The position numbers were made by a program, and so were the translations under genes. The notes under the pieces were generated by a model. That model did no database searches, had not been told where the DNA came from, and was given only the letters and a program-made list of their open reading frames with translations. Positions 1-6,850 of a DNA stretch of 11,574 nucleotides are shown here, in pieces (position 1 is the stretch's first letter; each line of letters begins with the position of its first letter). Where the stretch lies: NCBI GenBank assembly GCA_902782905.1, contig CACZPB010000111.1:1-11574 (forward strand), written 5' to 3'. The stretch comes from an uncultured bacterium (GTDB lineage: Bacteria > Cyanobacteriota > Vampirovibrionia > Gastranaerophilales > Gastranaerophilaceae).

Positions 1-4
1 ACAA

Positions 5-271
5 ATGGCAAACATTAAGTCAGCAAAGAAAAGAGTTCTGATTGCAGAAGCAAACAGACAAAGAAACGTAGCTTTCAAATCATCAATCAAGACTGCTGTT
101 AAAAAAGCACTTGCTTTAGCAGAATCTGATGACAAAGATGCTTTGAATGCTTCAATTTCAAAAGTATATCAATTATGCGACAAAGCTGTATCAAAAGGTA
201 TTTTACACAAAAATACAGCAGCAAGAAAGAAATCAAGACTTGTTTTAGCTATCAAAAAATTAGCTAAGTAG
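5..271 (+). CDS. rpsT: 30S ribosomal protein S20
   Basis: Small basic protein of 88 residues that binds 16S rRNA in the body of the 30S subunit early in assembly. The sequence shows the family pattern: an N-terminal MANIKSAKKR stretch, a lysine-rich helical body, and a C-terminal part with HKNTAARKKSRL (residues 68-79), which is the most conserved S20 signature. Length is normal for bacterial S20. The ATG lies only four bases from the left edge, so its ribosome binding site and promoter are outside the window. It is the only protein gene on the plus strand and stands convergent to the lipoprotein gene at 321-728. A strong hairpin follows its stop within about 15 bases, so it is probably monocistronic or the last gene of its transcript. 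Identification is by direct recognition of the family sequence. Confidence 0.97.
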   Translation: MANIKSAKKRVLIAEANRQRNVAFKSSIKTAVKKALALAESDDKDALNASISKVYQLCDKAVSKGILHKNTAARKKSRLVLAIKKLAK

Positions 272-284
272 TTTGTAAAGAGTT

Positions 285-322
285 AAACGGGCGGTTCTTT
301 TTAAAAGAACCGCCCGTTTTTT
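285..322 (+). terminator. Rho-independent terminator after rpsT
   Basis: Perfect inverted repeat: 285-299 pairs with 305-319 (arm AAACGGGCGGTTCTT, loop about five bases), followed by six T at 317-322. The GC-rich stem lies between two convergent genes. The T-run is good on the plus strand and only three bases long on the minus strand, so it mainly terminates rpsT and may also stop the lipoprotein transcript. The last T's overlap the stop codon of the lipoprotein gene. Confidence 0.93.
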
Positions 323-728
323 ATTCTACGTAAAAATCATTCAATGCAAGAGGATTTTTAAAATCTTCGTGCGAGAATACTTGCATTACATATCTCCCTT
401 TTTCGTGCAGTACAAAATAGTTGGTGTGATAGTACCTCTCGTCTTTCATAAGTCGGTAATCTTTTGTTCGTACAACTTCGTTGCCGCCCCATGGAGCTTT
501 GTCTGTCATTTGGAATATTTGCACTCTTATAAACTCGTTATCCATTTTTTTTGGTGCAATAAAGAGGTAATAAATCTTTGTTCCTTCTCTGAATACTTTT
601 TTGTCTTTTGTTGCGTTATATGCCGTGATAGGTTGGGTGTTAAAAAGGATTATGCCTCTATCAAATGCGCAAGAGGTACAAATAAAAACTAAAGATAATA
701 AAATTAGTATATTTCTTAAAATTCGCAT
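321..728 (-). CDS. Small putative lipoprotein, function unknown
   Basis: A 135-residue protein that I do not recognise. It begins with a short basic n-region (MRILRN), a hydrophobic core (ILILLSLVFI) and CTSC, so Cys20 could be the lipidated residue. The lipobox is non-ideal, with Cys rather than Leu at -3, so a plain Sec signal with a nearby cut is the alternative. The remaining ~115 residues are mixed charged and aromatic with alternating beta-like pattern (for example FIRVQIFQM and GRYVMQVFSH) and no catalytic motif I can name. It lies 25 bases downstream of the TPR gene on the same strand, so the two are probably cotranscribed and may act together in the envelope. No convincing Shine-Dalgarno sequence precedes the ATG, which also suggests dependence on upstream translation. 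It ends inside the T-run of the rpsT terminator. Confidence 0.75.
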   Translation of the reverse strand: MRILRNILILLSLVFICTSCAFDRGIILFNTQPITAYNATKDKKVFREGTKIYYLFIAPKKMDNEFIRVQIFQMTDKAPWGGNEVVRTKDYRLMKDERYYHTNYFVLHEKGRYVMQVFSHEDFKNPLALNDFYVE

Positions 729-753
729 AATTATTATATTATAAGTTAGTTTT

Positions 754-2766
754 TTACTCTCCGCCGAGGTTCTTAATCTTTTGTTTTACAGTATTCAGCA
801 TTGTTTCGTTCTGTTCAAGCCCTGTATAAAGGTAATAATATTCAAGAGCTTTATTCGTGTCACCCTTTTGCTCGTATGCCATACCAAGCGAATAATACGC
901 ATACGGATAATCTGGTGTTAGTTGTATTACGCGTTCAAAACATTTTATTGCATCATCATAATTTTTTTGGCTCGCGTATACCAAACCTTTATTAAAATAT
1001 GCGTCACTGTTGTCTTTATCCAACGTTAAGATTTTGTCGTAAAAACTCAATGCTTTTGTGTTGTTTCCTGTGAGCTTATATATATTGGCGATTTTTAACA
1101 GTGTATTTTTGTCCGAAGGTGCAAGAACGGCTGCTTTTGTATAAAAATCTATAGCATCGTTATATTTTTGTCCTGCGTATGCTTTGTCGCCTTTTTTGAT
1201 AAGTTCGTCTTTTGAAAGGGCAGGTGCTTCAGCTTTTTCCGCTTCTGAGATTTGTTTGGTTTTTACTTCTGCGGCAGTTTTAGCGGCTTCTATTTTCCGA
1301 CCTGTTTCAAAAATATTCAGTGCTGTTTTGTATTGAGTATTGTCAGGAGCAAGCTCTACTGCTTTTTTATAATTTGCGTGCGCAATATCAATACACCCCA
1401 TTTTTTCATTCGCTTGTGCGTAGCCAAAGTATGCGGATGCTTCTTTGTCGTTCATATCAATTGCATCTTCAAAGTATAAAATTGCCTGACCGTAATCTTG
1501 TTTATTATAAAGGTCATAAGCATAGTCTATAGTTGCTGCTTCTAAGTTTTGTGTGAGCCTTTCGTTTGGTTTTTTCTCCAAAAGTATCTTGTACATTTCA
1601 ATTGCAGCGACGTAATTTCCCATTGCGTGCTGTGTCAAAGCCTTGTTTGCCAATAGTTCGTAATTATCCGGCTCGGCAGAAAGTGCTAAATTATAGAATT
1701 TTAGAGCATTTATATAATCTTGTTTTTTGTGATAAGTAACAGCCAGCTCTTTTTTGATATCTGTATCCGATGGGTCGATTGAGTAAGATTTTTCCAAGTT
1801 AAACAGAGCAAGGCTGTCTTCTCCGATTTTTCTGTATACGATACCTAGGTTTTTGTAAGCATTAGCATCATTAGGGAATGCTTTTATGTATGTTTTATAT
1901 TCTTCAATAGCTTCGGCGTTTTTCCCCATATTGCCGAGCAGATTTGCGTAATCAAATTTTAGCGCAACTAAATTAGGGTTAAGCGCAAACGTTTTGTTGA
2001 AGTATTCCAAAGATTTTTCGTTCTCACCTGTATTCTGATAAGAAAGTGCCAATTTCGCAAGTATAGCTTCACTATCAGGATTATCTTCAAGTGCTTTATT
2101 AAGCATTTCAATTGCGGCATTATATTGTTTTGTATCAAAAAGTGCTAATCCATAGTTTGTGTATTCTTTAAATGCCGTAGGATATTTCTTGTAAATGTTT
2201 GTATATATGTCGCATGCCTTGTCAGGCTGACCTGAAAGATAATATACATTTGCAAGGCTTTCACTTGCCTCAACTCTGTCTGGATATGCATTTAGGAATA
2301 CTGTATAGTATTCAATTGCATTTTTGTAATTCTTCCTAAAGTACTCAACATTTGCAAGGTTAAGGTAGTTGTACTTATATTCAGGATAAATTTGTTGTGC
2401 TTGCATAAATGAATTATATGCATTTTCATAGTCTCCCATTGTCTGAAGAATATTACCGATGCTAATATAAATAAATGCATCATTAGGTCTTATTTTTATA
2501 GCTTTTTTATAATAGCTTAGTGCATCCTCGTATTTACCTGCATCAGCGTATAGTCCTGCAATTTTTGTATATAGCATAGCGTCTTCGCCATTAATATCCA
2601 AAGCCTTCTTTATAATATCTATTGCGTTATTATAATCACCTTTGTACTCATAACTGCATGCTTCTTGATACAGTGTATATGCTTCTTTTGTCATCTTAGC
2701 ATCAGCTATGTTTAATGACATAAGAATTGCAATTCCTAATAACGATACAAATAATCTGTTTTTCAT
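754..2766 (-). CDS. Secreted protein with about 17 tetratricopeptide repeats
   Basis: A 670-residue exported TPR protein. Residues 1-23 form a Sec signal peptide (MKNR, hydrophobic LLGIAILMSL, likely cut after ADA). By eye I align 13 consecutive TPR units of about 34 residues from residue 28 to about 480, then a low-complexity Lys/Ala/Glu linker near residues 490-525, then four more units and a short C-terminal capping helix. Typical unit features repeat throughout: NLG/LAN..Y, G.Y..A...Y.KA, then P (such as AGKYEDALSYYKKAIKIRPND). TPR solenoids bind proteins or peptides; no enzymatic domain is present, so it is likely a periplasmic or surface scaffold, with unknown partner. The start is supported by GAGGG eight bases before the ATG and by an upstream promoter-like site. 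The small lipoprotein follows 25 bases later. Long TPR-only proteins of this kind cannot be assigned a pathway from sequence alone. Confidence 0.9.
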   Translation of the reverse strand: MKNRLFVSLLGIAILMSLNIADAKMTKEAYTLYQEACSYEYKGDYNNAIDIIKKALDINGEDAMLYTKIAGLYADAGKYEDALSYYKKAIKIRPNDAFIYISIGNILQTMGDYENAYNSFMQAQQIYPEYKYNYLNLANVEYFRKNYKNAIEYYTVFLNAYPDRVEASESLANVYYLSGQPDKACDIYTNIYKKYPTAFKEYTNYGLALFDTKQYNAAIEMLNKALEDNPDSEAILAKLALSYQNTGENEKSLEYFNKTFALNPNLVALKFDYANLLGNMGKNAEAIEEYKTYIKAFPNDANAYKNLGIVYRKIGEDSLALFNLEKSYSIDPSDTDIKKELAVTYHKKQDYINALKFYNLALSAEPDNYELLANKALTQHAMGNYVAAIEMYKILLEKKPNERLTQNLEAATIDYAYDLYNKQDYGQAILYFEDAIDMNDKEASAYFGYAQANEKMGCIDIAHANYKKAVELAPDNTQYKTALNIFETGRKIEAAKTAAEVKTKQISEAEKAEAPALSKDELIKKGDKAYAGQKYNDAIDFYTKAAVLAPSDKNTLLKIANIYKLTGNNTKALSFYDKILTLDKDNSDAYFNKGLVYASQKNYDDAIKCFERVIQLTPDYPYAYYSLGMAYEQKGDTNKALEYYYLYTGLEQNETMLNTVKQKIKNLGGE

Positions 2767-2784
2767 AATAAAACCCTCAATAGC

Positions 2785-2813
2785 ATTCTATCAGAAAAAC
2801 AGCTCAAAGTCAC
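2785..2813 (-). promoter_or_regulatory. Possible extended -10 promoter for the TPR gene
   Basis: On the minus strand, GTGACT (2808-2813) and TAGAAT (2785-2790) are separated by 17 bases, with TG one base before the -10 element (TGATAGAAT). The site sits in the 73-base gap between the hydrolase stop and the TPR start. The implied leader would be only about 12-16 bases long, which just includes the GAGGG ribosome binding site; this is tight, so the call is tentative. Confidence 0.35.
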
Positions 2814-2839
2814 AGGTTTTAAGAAATGTAATGAATTAT

Positions 2840-3691
2840 TTATACAGGAATATATATTTCCATCGGCTCTCGTCTTTGACCGTAATTTTGGAATAATTTC
2901 CTGCTTGTGAAATCTGAGTACCCTTTTCCGTTGCCGCTTGCAATTTCAACGTGCCCTGCAGGGTGTGTACTGTATCTTTTATATGTCACAATAACGCCTG
3001 CGGGTATATCATTTGCATCAAGATGCATGCCGCTTACATCAATCTTTTTAAAGTTTTTATCCGAATCCAAACTCTTTTTACCGCACTGATTCCCGTTCCC
3101 AAGTGTTGCATAGTGCTTAGTTCCGTATATAGCTTCATTTATATCGTTTTTTACAAAAGTTGCGCAATCACTTGTGCTCTTTCTGCCGTCAGCACGTCTT
3201 TTTGCTACTGCTGCAAGTCTCTTACCTTTTTCTTCGTTGTAACCCTGTGCTTTCCACCAAGAAAGATTTTTTACGACAGAATTGCTGATTCCGCCAGTGT
3301 TTGGAGAATTGCTGCCACTATTTCGTGATTTTTTGAATACATCTCCCCAACCGTAATTCCCAAAGAAATTAAACGAATTCTGTGGCGAGAAATTAAAGTT
3401 GCCAAAATTGTTCCAATTGCTGTTAAAATCCGGTTTGAAGAAACTCGTATTAAACATTGGTTGGAAGTTAAAGCTTGGTGTGGATATAGGGTTAAAATTA
3501 TAATTAAAATTAAAAGGTGGCGGCTGAAATATACTACAACTGTTCATTAGTGGAAATATTGGTGTTGTCATAAAGGGATTAAAAGAATAAAAGGACGGCA
3601 TAAAGAAATTATTACAGCAGCAGGAGAATGGATTGCTCCTGAGCATTCCAAACGATAATCCGTTTAAAAAATTTCCCATAAAAGTATTCAT
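2840..3691 (-). CDS. Phe/Asn-rich protein with C-terminal Cys/His cell-wall-hydrolase-like domain
   Basis: A 283-residue protein of two very different parts. Residues 1-115 are low complexity: I count 26 Phe and 22 Asn in the first 110 residues, with many Pro and Ser, a CCC cluster at 24-26 and no classical signal peptide. A Gly/Ser/Asn linker (about 122-137) leads to a C-terminal domain of about 145 residues with papain-like (NlpC/P60 or CHAP type) peptidase features: GRKSTSDCATFVKNDI with candidate nucleophile Cys176, then an AGVIVTY strand, then HPAGHVEIASGNG with candidate catalytic His247, and SDF with Asp260. Such domains usually cut peptide or amide bonds in peptidoglycan. GGGA lies six bases before the ATG. 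It lies downstream of gatD by 80 bases and ends 73 bases before the TPR gene. Substrate and export route are unknown; the domain assignment rests on motif order, not on a search. Confidence 0.65.
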   Translation of the reverse strand: MNTFMGNFLNGLSFGMLRSNPFSCCCNNFFMPSFYSFNPFMTTPIFPLMNSCSIFQPPPFNFNYNFNPISTPSFNFQPMFNTSFFKPDFNSNWNNFGNFNFSPQNSFNFFGNYGWGDVFKKSRNSGSNSPNTGGISNSVVKNLSWWKAQGYNEEKGKRLAAVAKRRADGRKSTSDCATFVKNDINEAIYGTKHYATLGNGNQCGKKSLDSDKNFKKIDVSGMHLDANDIPAGVIVTYKRYSTHPAGHVEIASGNGKGYSDFTSRKLFQNYGQRREPMEIYIPV

Positions 3692-3771
3692 AATTGTCCC
3701 AATATCCCTTTAAATATATAAAGTAATATTTTGGGTAAAAATTGATAAAATGTTACAAAATGTTTACATAA

Positions 3772-4479
3772 TTAATAAGCTTTGTTAACAAGTGAATTGT
3801 GTGCGCAAATTTCAGTTTCATCATTTAGAGGTTCGAGTTTTTCGCCAACTGCAAGCTCTAGAAGATAATCCGTAAAATGCGGGTTCTTTGGTAAAAATGA
3901 ACCGTGTAGATATGTCCCAAAAACGTTTTTGTATCTTGCCCCTTCACTTCCGTCTGAGCCGTTATTGCCGTTTCCGACAACAATATTTCCGATAGGTTTT
4001 GTTTCTCCGCTCAAATAGGTTAAGCCGCTATGATTTTCAAAACCTACGAGAGTATTTGGTTCAACCAAGTCTGTTTTTACAGTAACATTTCCTATAAATC
4101 TTTTGTTACCTGCGATTGTATAAGCGTCTAAAAGGCTTATACCCAATAGTTTTTCTCCATTGTGTGGCTGGTAATAGTGACCGAAAAGCTGATAACCTCC
4201 ACAGATTCCGAGAAAAACAGCTCCTCTATCTCTTTCATTGGTGAAAAAATCTTTGTGCTTCTGAAGTTCTTTTGATACTTCTATTTGCTGTAAATCTTGA
4301 CCGCCTCCGATAAAATAAATATCGTGTTCGTAAATATTTTCATCTCCGACATTTATTTCATCAATAACTACGTTATATCCTCTCCATTCCAGCCGCTTTT
4401 TCAGAGCAAGAATATTACCTCCGTCTCCGTAGATATTTAATAATTTGGGGTATAAATGACCTATTTTGACTTCTTTCAT
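3772..4479 (-). CDS. gatD: GatD-type glutamine amidotransferase (lipid II isoglutaminyl synthase, glutaminase subunit)
   Basis: A 235-residue class I (CobB/CobQ-like) glutamine amidotransferase. In the known MurT/GatD complex this subunit releases ammonia from glutamine, which MurT uses to amidate the D-Glu of lipid II to D-isoglutamine, in the cytoplasm. Visible signs: HLYPKLLNIYGDGGNI near the N-terminus (typical of GatD), the FIGGGQD segment (57-62), the nucleophile elbow FLGICGGYQ with Cys93, an arginine at 127 in GNKRFIGN likely equivalent to the glutamine-recruiting Arg of studied GatD, and GTYLHGSFLPKNP with His192. The length fits GatD and is far shorter than CobQ. It overlaps the stop of recO by four bases (ATGA), with AAGGAG eight bases upstream (4488-4493), so translation is coupled. 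No murT gene is next to it in this window, so its synthetase partner must be encoded elsewhere or be absent. Confidence 0.88.
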   Translation of the reverse strand: MKEVKIGHLYPKLLNIYGDGGNILALKKRLEWRGYNVVIDEINVGDENIYEHDIYFIGGGQDLQQIEVSKELQKHKDFFTNERDRGAVFLGICGGYQLFGHYYQPHNGEKLLGISLLDAYTIAGNKRFIGNVTVKTDLVEPNTLVGFENHSGLTYLSGETKPIGNIVVGNGNNGSDGSEGARYKNVFGTYLHGSFLPKNPHFTDYLLELAVGEKLEPLNDETEICAHNSLVNKAY

Positions 4480-5240
4480 ACCGCAAGCTCCTTAATAAGC
4501 TTGGTGGATTTTTGGCGCGTATTTGTATGAGTTTTTATATATTCATCCAAAAGCTCAAAGCATACCTGACAGACCTTATCGTTTGCTTTCTTGTCGTATT
4601 CGCTTTCATAATCAAAATCAAACTGAAGCATCGCTTGTAAGAAATCTCTTATTTTATGGTGCATTTTAAGTTTTACACCAAGAGGCTCAGAACATTCTTT
4701 GCATATTACTCCGCCCATTGAGGTAGAAAAATACATATCTTCGTCAATTATTCTTTCTCCACAGCAAAGGCAGCTGTCTAATTCAACGCAGAAACCCATT
4801 ATCAAAAGCATCTTTAGCTGAAATTTGATAACTGCAATCAGCATATCTTTTTTTTCTCTTGAATCAGAAATTTTATTCAGTGCTTTATAAAGAATTTCAT
4901 AAATCTCTTTTGAAGCACCTTCTGAACCTTCGCCAAAATTCATAACTACTTCAGAAACATAAGAAGAAAGTGTAAGTTTATCAATATCTTCTCTTGTTTT
5001 TCTGAAATGATTTACTGTCTGTGCTTGCAGAATCGTATCCATAGAGCGTCCCTTCAAAAGTTGAAGGGTGTTTGCAACAAGCAAATCCATCCTTGCTCCA
5101 AGCTTGCTCTTTGGCTTTTTTATACCTTTTGCAACACCTTTAATCAAGCCGTTATCTTTTGAGTACATAACGACTATTTTATCGGCATCGTTTAAGTTGT
5201 ATGATTTTAAATTTATAGCTTCCGTAACGTAATTATTCAT
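4476..5240 (-). CDS. recO: DNA repair protein RecO
   Basis: RecO acts with RecR (and RecF) to load RecA on SSB-coated single-stranded DNA in recombinational repair. The start at 5240 gives 254 residues, a normal length. The protein opens MNNYVTEAINLKSYNLNDAD, matching the family's N-terminal OB-fold beginning (T-A-I-x-L-x-x-Y-x-x-x-D), followed by the basic AKGIKKPKSKLGA segment that binds DNA. In the C-terminal half a zinc-ribbon is seen: CLCC (Cys157, Cys160) and CKEC (Cys180, Cys183). The frame stays open upstream to a TTG at 5312, but that would add 24 residues foreign to the family and enlarge the overlap with pilT to 80 bases, so the internal ATG is preferred; its Shine-Dalgarno is weak, consistent with coupling to pilT. 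It overlaps pilT by eight bases and gatD by four. Confidence 0.9.
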   Translation of the reverse strand: MNNYVTEAINLKSYNLNDADKIVVMYSKDNGLIKGVAKGIKKPKSKLGARMDLLVANTLQLLKGRSMDTILQAQTVNHFRKTREDIDKLTLSSYVSEVVMNFGEGSEGASKEIYEILYKALNKISDSREKKDMLIAVIKFQLKMLLIMGFCVELDSCLCCGERIIDEDMYFSTSMGGVICKECSEPLGVKLKMHHKIRDFLQAMLQFDFDYESEYDKKANDKVCQVCFELLDEYIKTHTNTRQKSTKLIKELAV

Positions 5241-6333
5241 AATAAGCTTTTGTTCCGTTGTATACACCTCTGAATATCTTCTCCAGTTCTGGAGTGTCAT
5301 TTGATTGTTCAAGTGCTTCTTCTTCTGTAATAGCGCCTTTGTGAACGAGTTCAGCCAAAGACAAGTTTAGTGAAATCATATTGTCAATTGTATTATCATT
5401 TATCAAACTATATATTTCATCTGTATTGTCTTTGTTTATATAATCCTTGATTGTAGAAGTCACAACCATAATCTCACATACAGGGAATCTCTTTTTCTCT
5501 TTCTCAGAATAGACAAGCTTTTGCGCTATTGTAGCTCGAAGAGTTTCTGCAAGCTGTTTTCTTATAATATATCTGTTTGATTCGTCAAACATATTAATAA
5601 CTCTGTTTATTGTTTGAATTGCATCATTTGTGTGCAGAGTAGATAGTACCAAGTGCCCTGTCTCCGCAGCCTTAAGCGCTGCTTCCATAGTTTCTTTGTC
5701 TCTTATTTCGCCTATAAATATAACATCTGGGTCTTGCCTCAAAGAATATTTTATTCCGTCAGCGAAACTCTTTGTGTCCACCCCTATTTGGCGCTGAGAT
5801 ACAATGCTTCTTTTGCAGTTAAAAATATACTCTATAGGATCTTCAATTGTAATAATGTGTTTTTGAGAAGTCATATTTATATAGTCAATCAGTGAAGCAA
5901 TTGTTGTAGACTTGCCGCTTCCTGTCGGACCGGTTACAAGGACAATTCCGTTTGGAGCTTCAACTATTGAATGTAATATCTCCGGCAATGATAAATCCTT
6001 AAGCTTGGAAATATTGTAAGAAATGTTTCTTATTACAAGCGACGGCATGCCTATCTGTCTGTTATAATTTATACGAAATCTTGAAAAACCATCTATTTCG
6101 TACATAAAATCCAAATCACACAGGCTGAGTATGTCATTTTTAATTGCGCTGGGTGCAATTTCCAATATTGCTCGATCCAAATCTTCTTTAGAAAGATTTG
6201 GCATGTTTGTTTTCATAATAAATCCGTTTTTTCTTAAATAAGGCGGATGACCGACTTTTAAATGTTCATCAGAAGCGCCTGTAGCAACGGCACTTTTTAA
6301 AAATTTAATAATATTAAAGCCGCTATCTGTCAT
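5233..6333 (-). CDS. pilT: Type IV pilus retraction-type ATPase (PilT family)
   Basis: A 366-residue secretion ATPase of the PilT/VirB11 group, a cytoplasmic hexamer that powers pilus disassembly and so twitching or DNA uptake. All family motifs are present: Walker A GPTGSGKST (135-143), Asp box ITIEDPIEY (161-169, Glu164), the GspE/PilT signature LRQDPDVIFIGEIRDKET (198-215) with Walker B glutamate Glu209, and His box STLHTNDA (231-238). The N-terminal domain (residues 1-115) with SDEHLKVGHPPYLRKNG is the PilT/PilU PAS-like part, and the lack of an extra N-terminal domain separates it from PilB/GspE. The C-terminal retraction motif, usually AIRNLIRE, is degenerate here (NTIDNMISL). GGGGAG lies six bases before the ATG. 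It is the first gene of an overlapping pilT-recO-gatD unit. No other pilus genes are seen in the window. Confidence 0.92.
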   Translation of the reverse strand: MTDSGFNIIKFLKSAVATGASDEHLKVGHPPYLRKNGFIMKTNMPNLSKEDLDRAILEIAPSAIKNDILSLCDLDFMYEIDGFSRFRINYNRQIGMPSLVIRNISYNISKLKDLSLPEILHSIVEAPNGIVLVTGPTGSGKSTTIASLIDYINMTSQKHIITIEDPIEYIFNCKRSIVSQRQIGVDTKSFADGIKYSLRQDPDVIFIGEIRDKETMEAALKAAETGHLVLSTLHTNDAIQTINRVINMFDESNRYIIRKQLAETLRATIAQKLVYSEKEKKRFPVCEIMVVTSTIKDYINKDNTDEIYSLINDNTIDNMISLNLSLAELVHKGAITEEEALEQSNDTPELEKIFRGVYNGTKAYYE

Positions 6334-6354
6334 AACAATCTCCCCTATATGTTA

Positions 6355-6383
6355 ATCGTATCATTATGACAGATATTTGACAA
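6355..6383 (-). promoter_or_regulatory. Promoter of the pilT-recO-gatD operon
   Basis: On the minus strand TTGTCA (6378-6383, five of six to consensus) and TACGAT (6355-6360) are spaced by exactly 17 bases, with TG one base before the -10 element (TGATACGAT). It lies just downstream of the terminator of the preceding gene and about 22 bases before the pilT start, leaving room for a leader with the GGGGAG ribosome binding site at 6340-6345. Confidence 0.6.
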
Positions 6384-6392
6384 CAAGTTTAC

Positions 6393-6423
6393 AAAAAAAA
6401 GACTGAATGGAATCAGTCTTTTT
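6393..6423 (-). terminator. Terminator of the Cys-rich small protein gene
   Basis: GACTGA (6401-6406) pairs with TCAGTC (6413-6418) around a six-base loop. The stem is extended by A-T pairs from the eight A at 6393-6400 and the T's at 6419-6423. Read on the minus strand the hairpin ends in eight U, a proper intrinsic terminator, about 30 bases after the stop codon at 6451. It separates this gene from the pilT operon. Confidence 0.85.
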
Positions 6424-6450
6424 ATATTTTGCAATATTAAATCATTATTC

Positions 6451-6807
6451 TTAACAAGAATAGCTGCAGCAGCTGCCTGAGAAGCTTCCGCCGCCGGAGA
6501 ATGATGATGCAACAGAACCGCAAGATTCACTTCCGCCGGAGAAGGCAATTGAACCGCAAGATTCGCTTCCAGAGTAAGCTATTGAACCGCAAGATTCAAC
6601 ACTTTCACCAAATGCAATAATCGCAGCATCAGAAGGACCTGAATAAAAGCTGCAATAATCCATACCGCCATTTGACAATGTAGCAGAAATCAAGCTTGTA
6701 TTATTAGAAATCAATCCGCCTTCATGTTTAGGAGTAGCTGTTCCTAAAAGTTTGAATGCTGATGATGTTGAATTATCTTCTTTTGTTTGACAAAAAGCTG
6801 CTAACAT
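6451..6807 (-). CDS. Small Cys/Ser/Gly-rich repeat protein, function unknown
   Basis: A 118-residue protein without a recognised family. Residues 1-50 are ordinary and polar (MLAAFCQTKEDNS at the start, PKHEGGLISNN at 26-36), with no signal peptide. From about residue 71 the protein is made of three near-repeats, ESCGSIAYSGS (71-81), ESCGSIAFSGGS (82-93) and ESCGSVASSFSGGG (94-107), then a tail GSFSGSCCSYSC. There are eight cysteines, at 6, 52, 73, 84, 96, 113, 114 and 118. The leader-plus-repeated-core layout resembles precursors of ribosomally made, modified peptides, but a self-assembling or disulfide-linked surface protein is equally possible, and no maturation enzyme is nearby. The frame extends to a GTG at 6873, but that codon lies in the upstream terminator, so the ATG at 6807 with AAGGA about 11 bases upstream is chosen. 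It is a monocistronic unit between two terminators. Confidence 0.7.
   Translation of the reverse strand: MLAAFCQTKEDNSTSSAFKLLGTATPKHEGGLISNNTSLISATLSNGGMDYCSFYSGPSDAAIIAFGESVESCGSIAYSGSESCGSIAFSGGSESCGSVASSFSGGGSFSGSCCSYSC
6515..6597 (-). repeat. Three in-frame DNA repeats inside the Cys-rich gene
   Basis: The 14-base sequence GAACCGCAAGATTC (plus-strand reading) occurs exactly at 6515-6528, 6551-6564 and 6584-6597, with periods of 36 and 33 bases, both multiples of three. Each copy encodes the ESCGS part of a protein repeat. Identical codons in all three indicate recent duplication or ongoing slippage/recombination. Confidence 0.9.
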
Positions 6808-6850
6808 AAATTCGTGTATCCTTATTAAACTACTTACATATATATAAAGT

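Noticed and set aside
733..743. Two TATAAT-like hexamers before the small lipoprotein gene
   Set aside because: No -35 element or TG extension at the right place, and the 25-base gap is simply AT-rich; cotranscription with the TPR gene is more likely.
3692..3771. Promoter or operator before the hydrolase gene (TTGTAA, TATATA and repeated TGTTTACA-like words)
   Set aside because: No pair of elements with proper spacing could be settled; the 80 bases are very AT-rich and such matches arise easily by chance.
5241..5312. Longer RecO starting at TTG 5312
   Set aside because: The added 24 residues do not fit the RecO N-terminus and would need an 80-base overlap with pilT; the ATG at 5240 matches the family start.
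6345..6548. Open frame on the minus strand with His/Ala-rich start, overlapping the 3' part of the Cys-rich gene
   Set aside because: It is another frame of the repeat-rich Ser/Gly/Cys sequence, runs through the terminator at 6393-6423 and the pilT promoter, and has no ribosome binding site.
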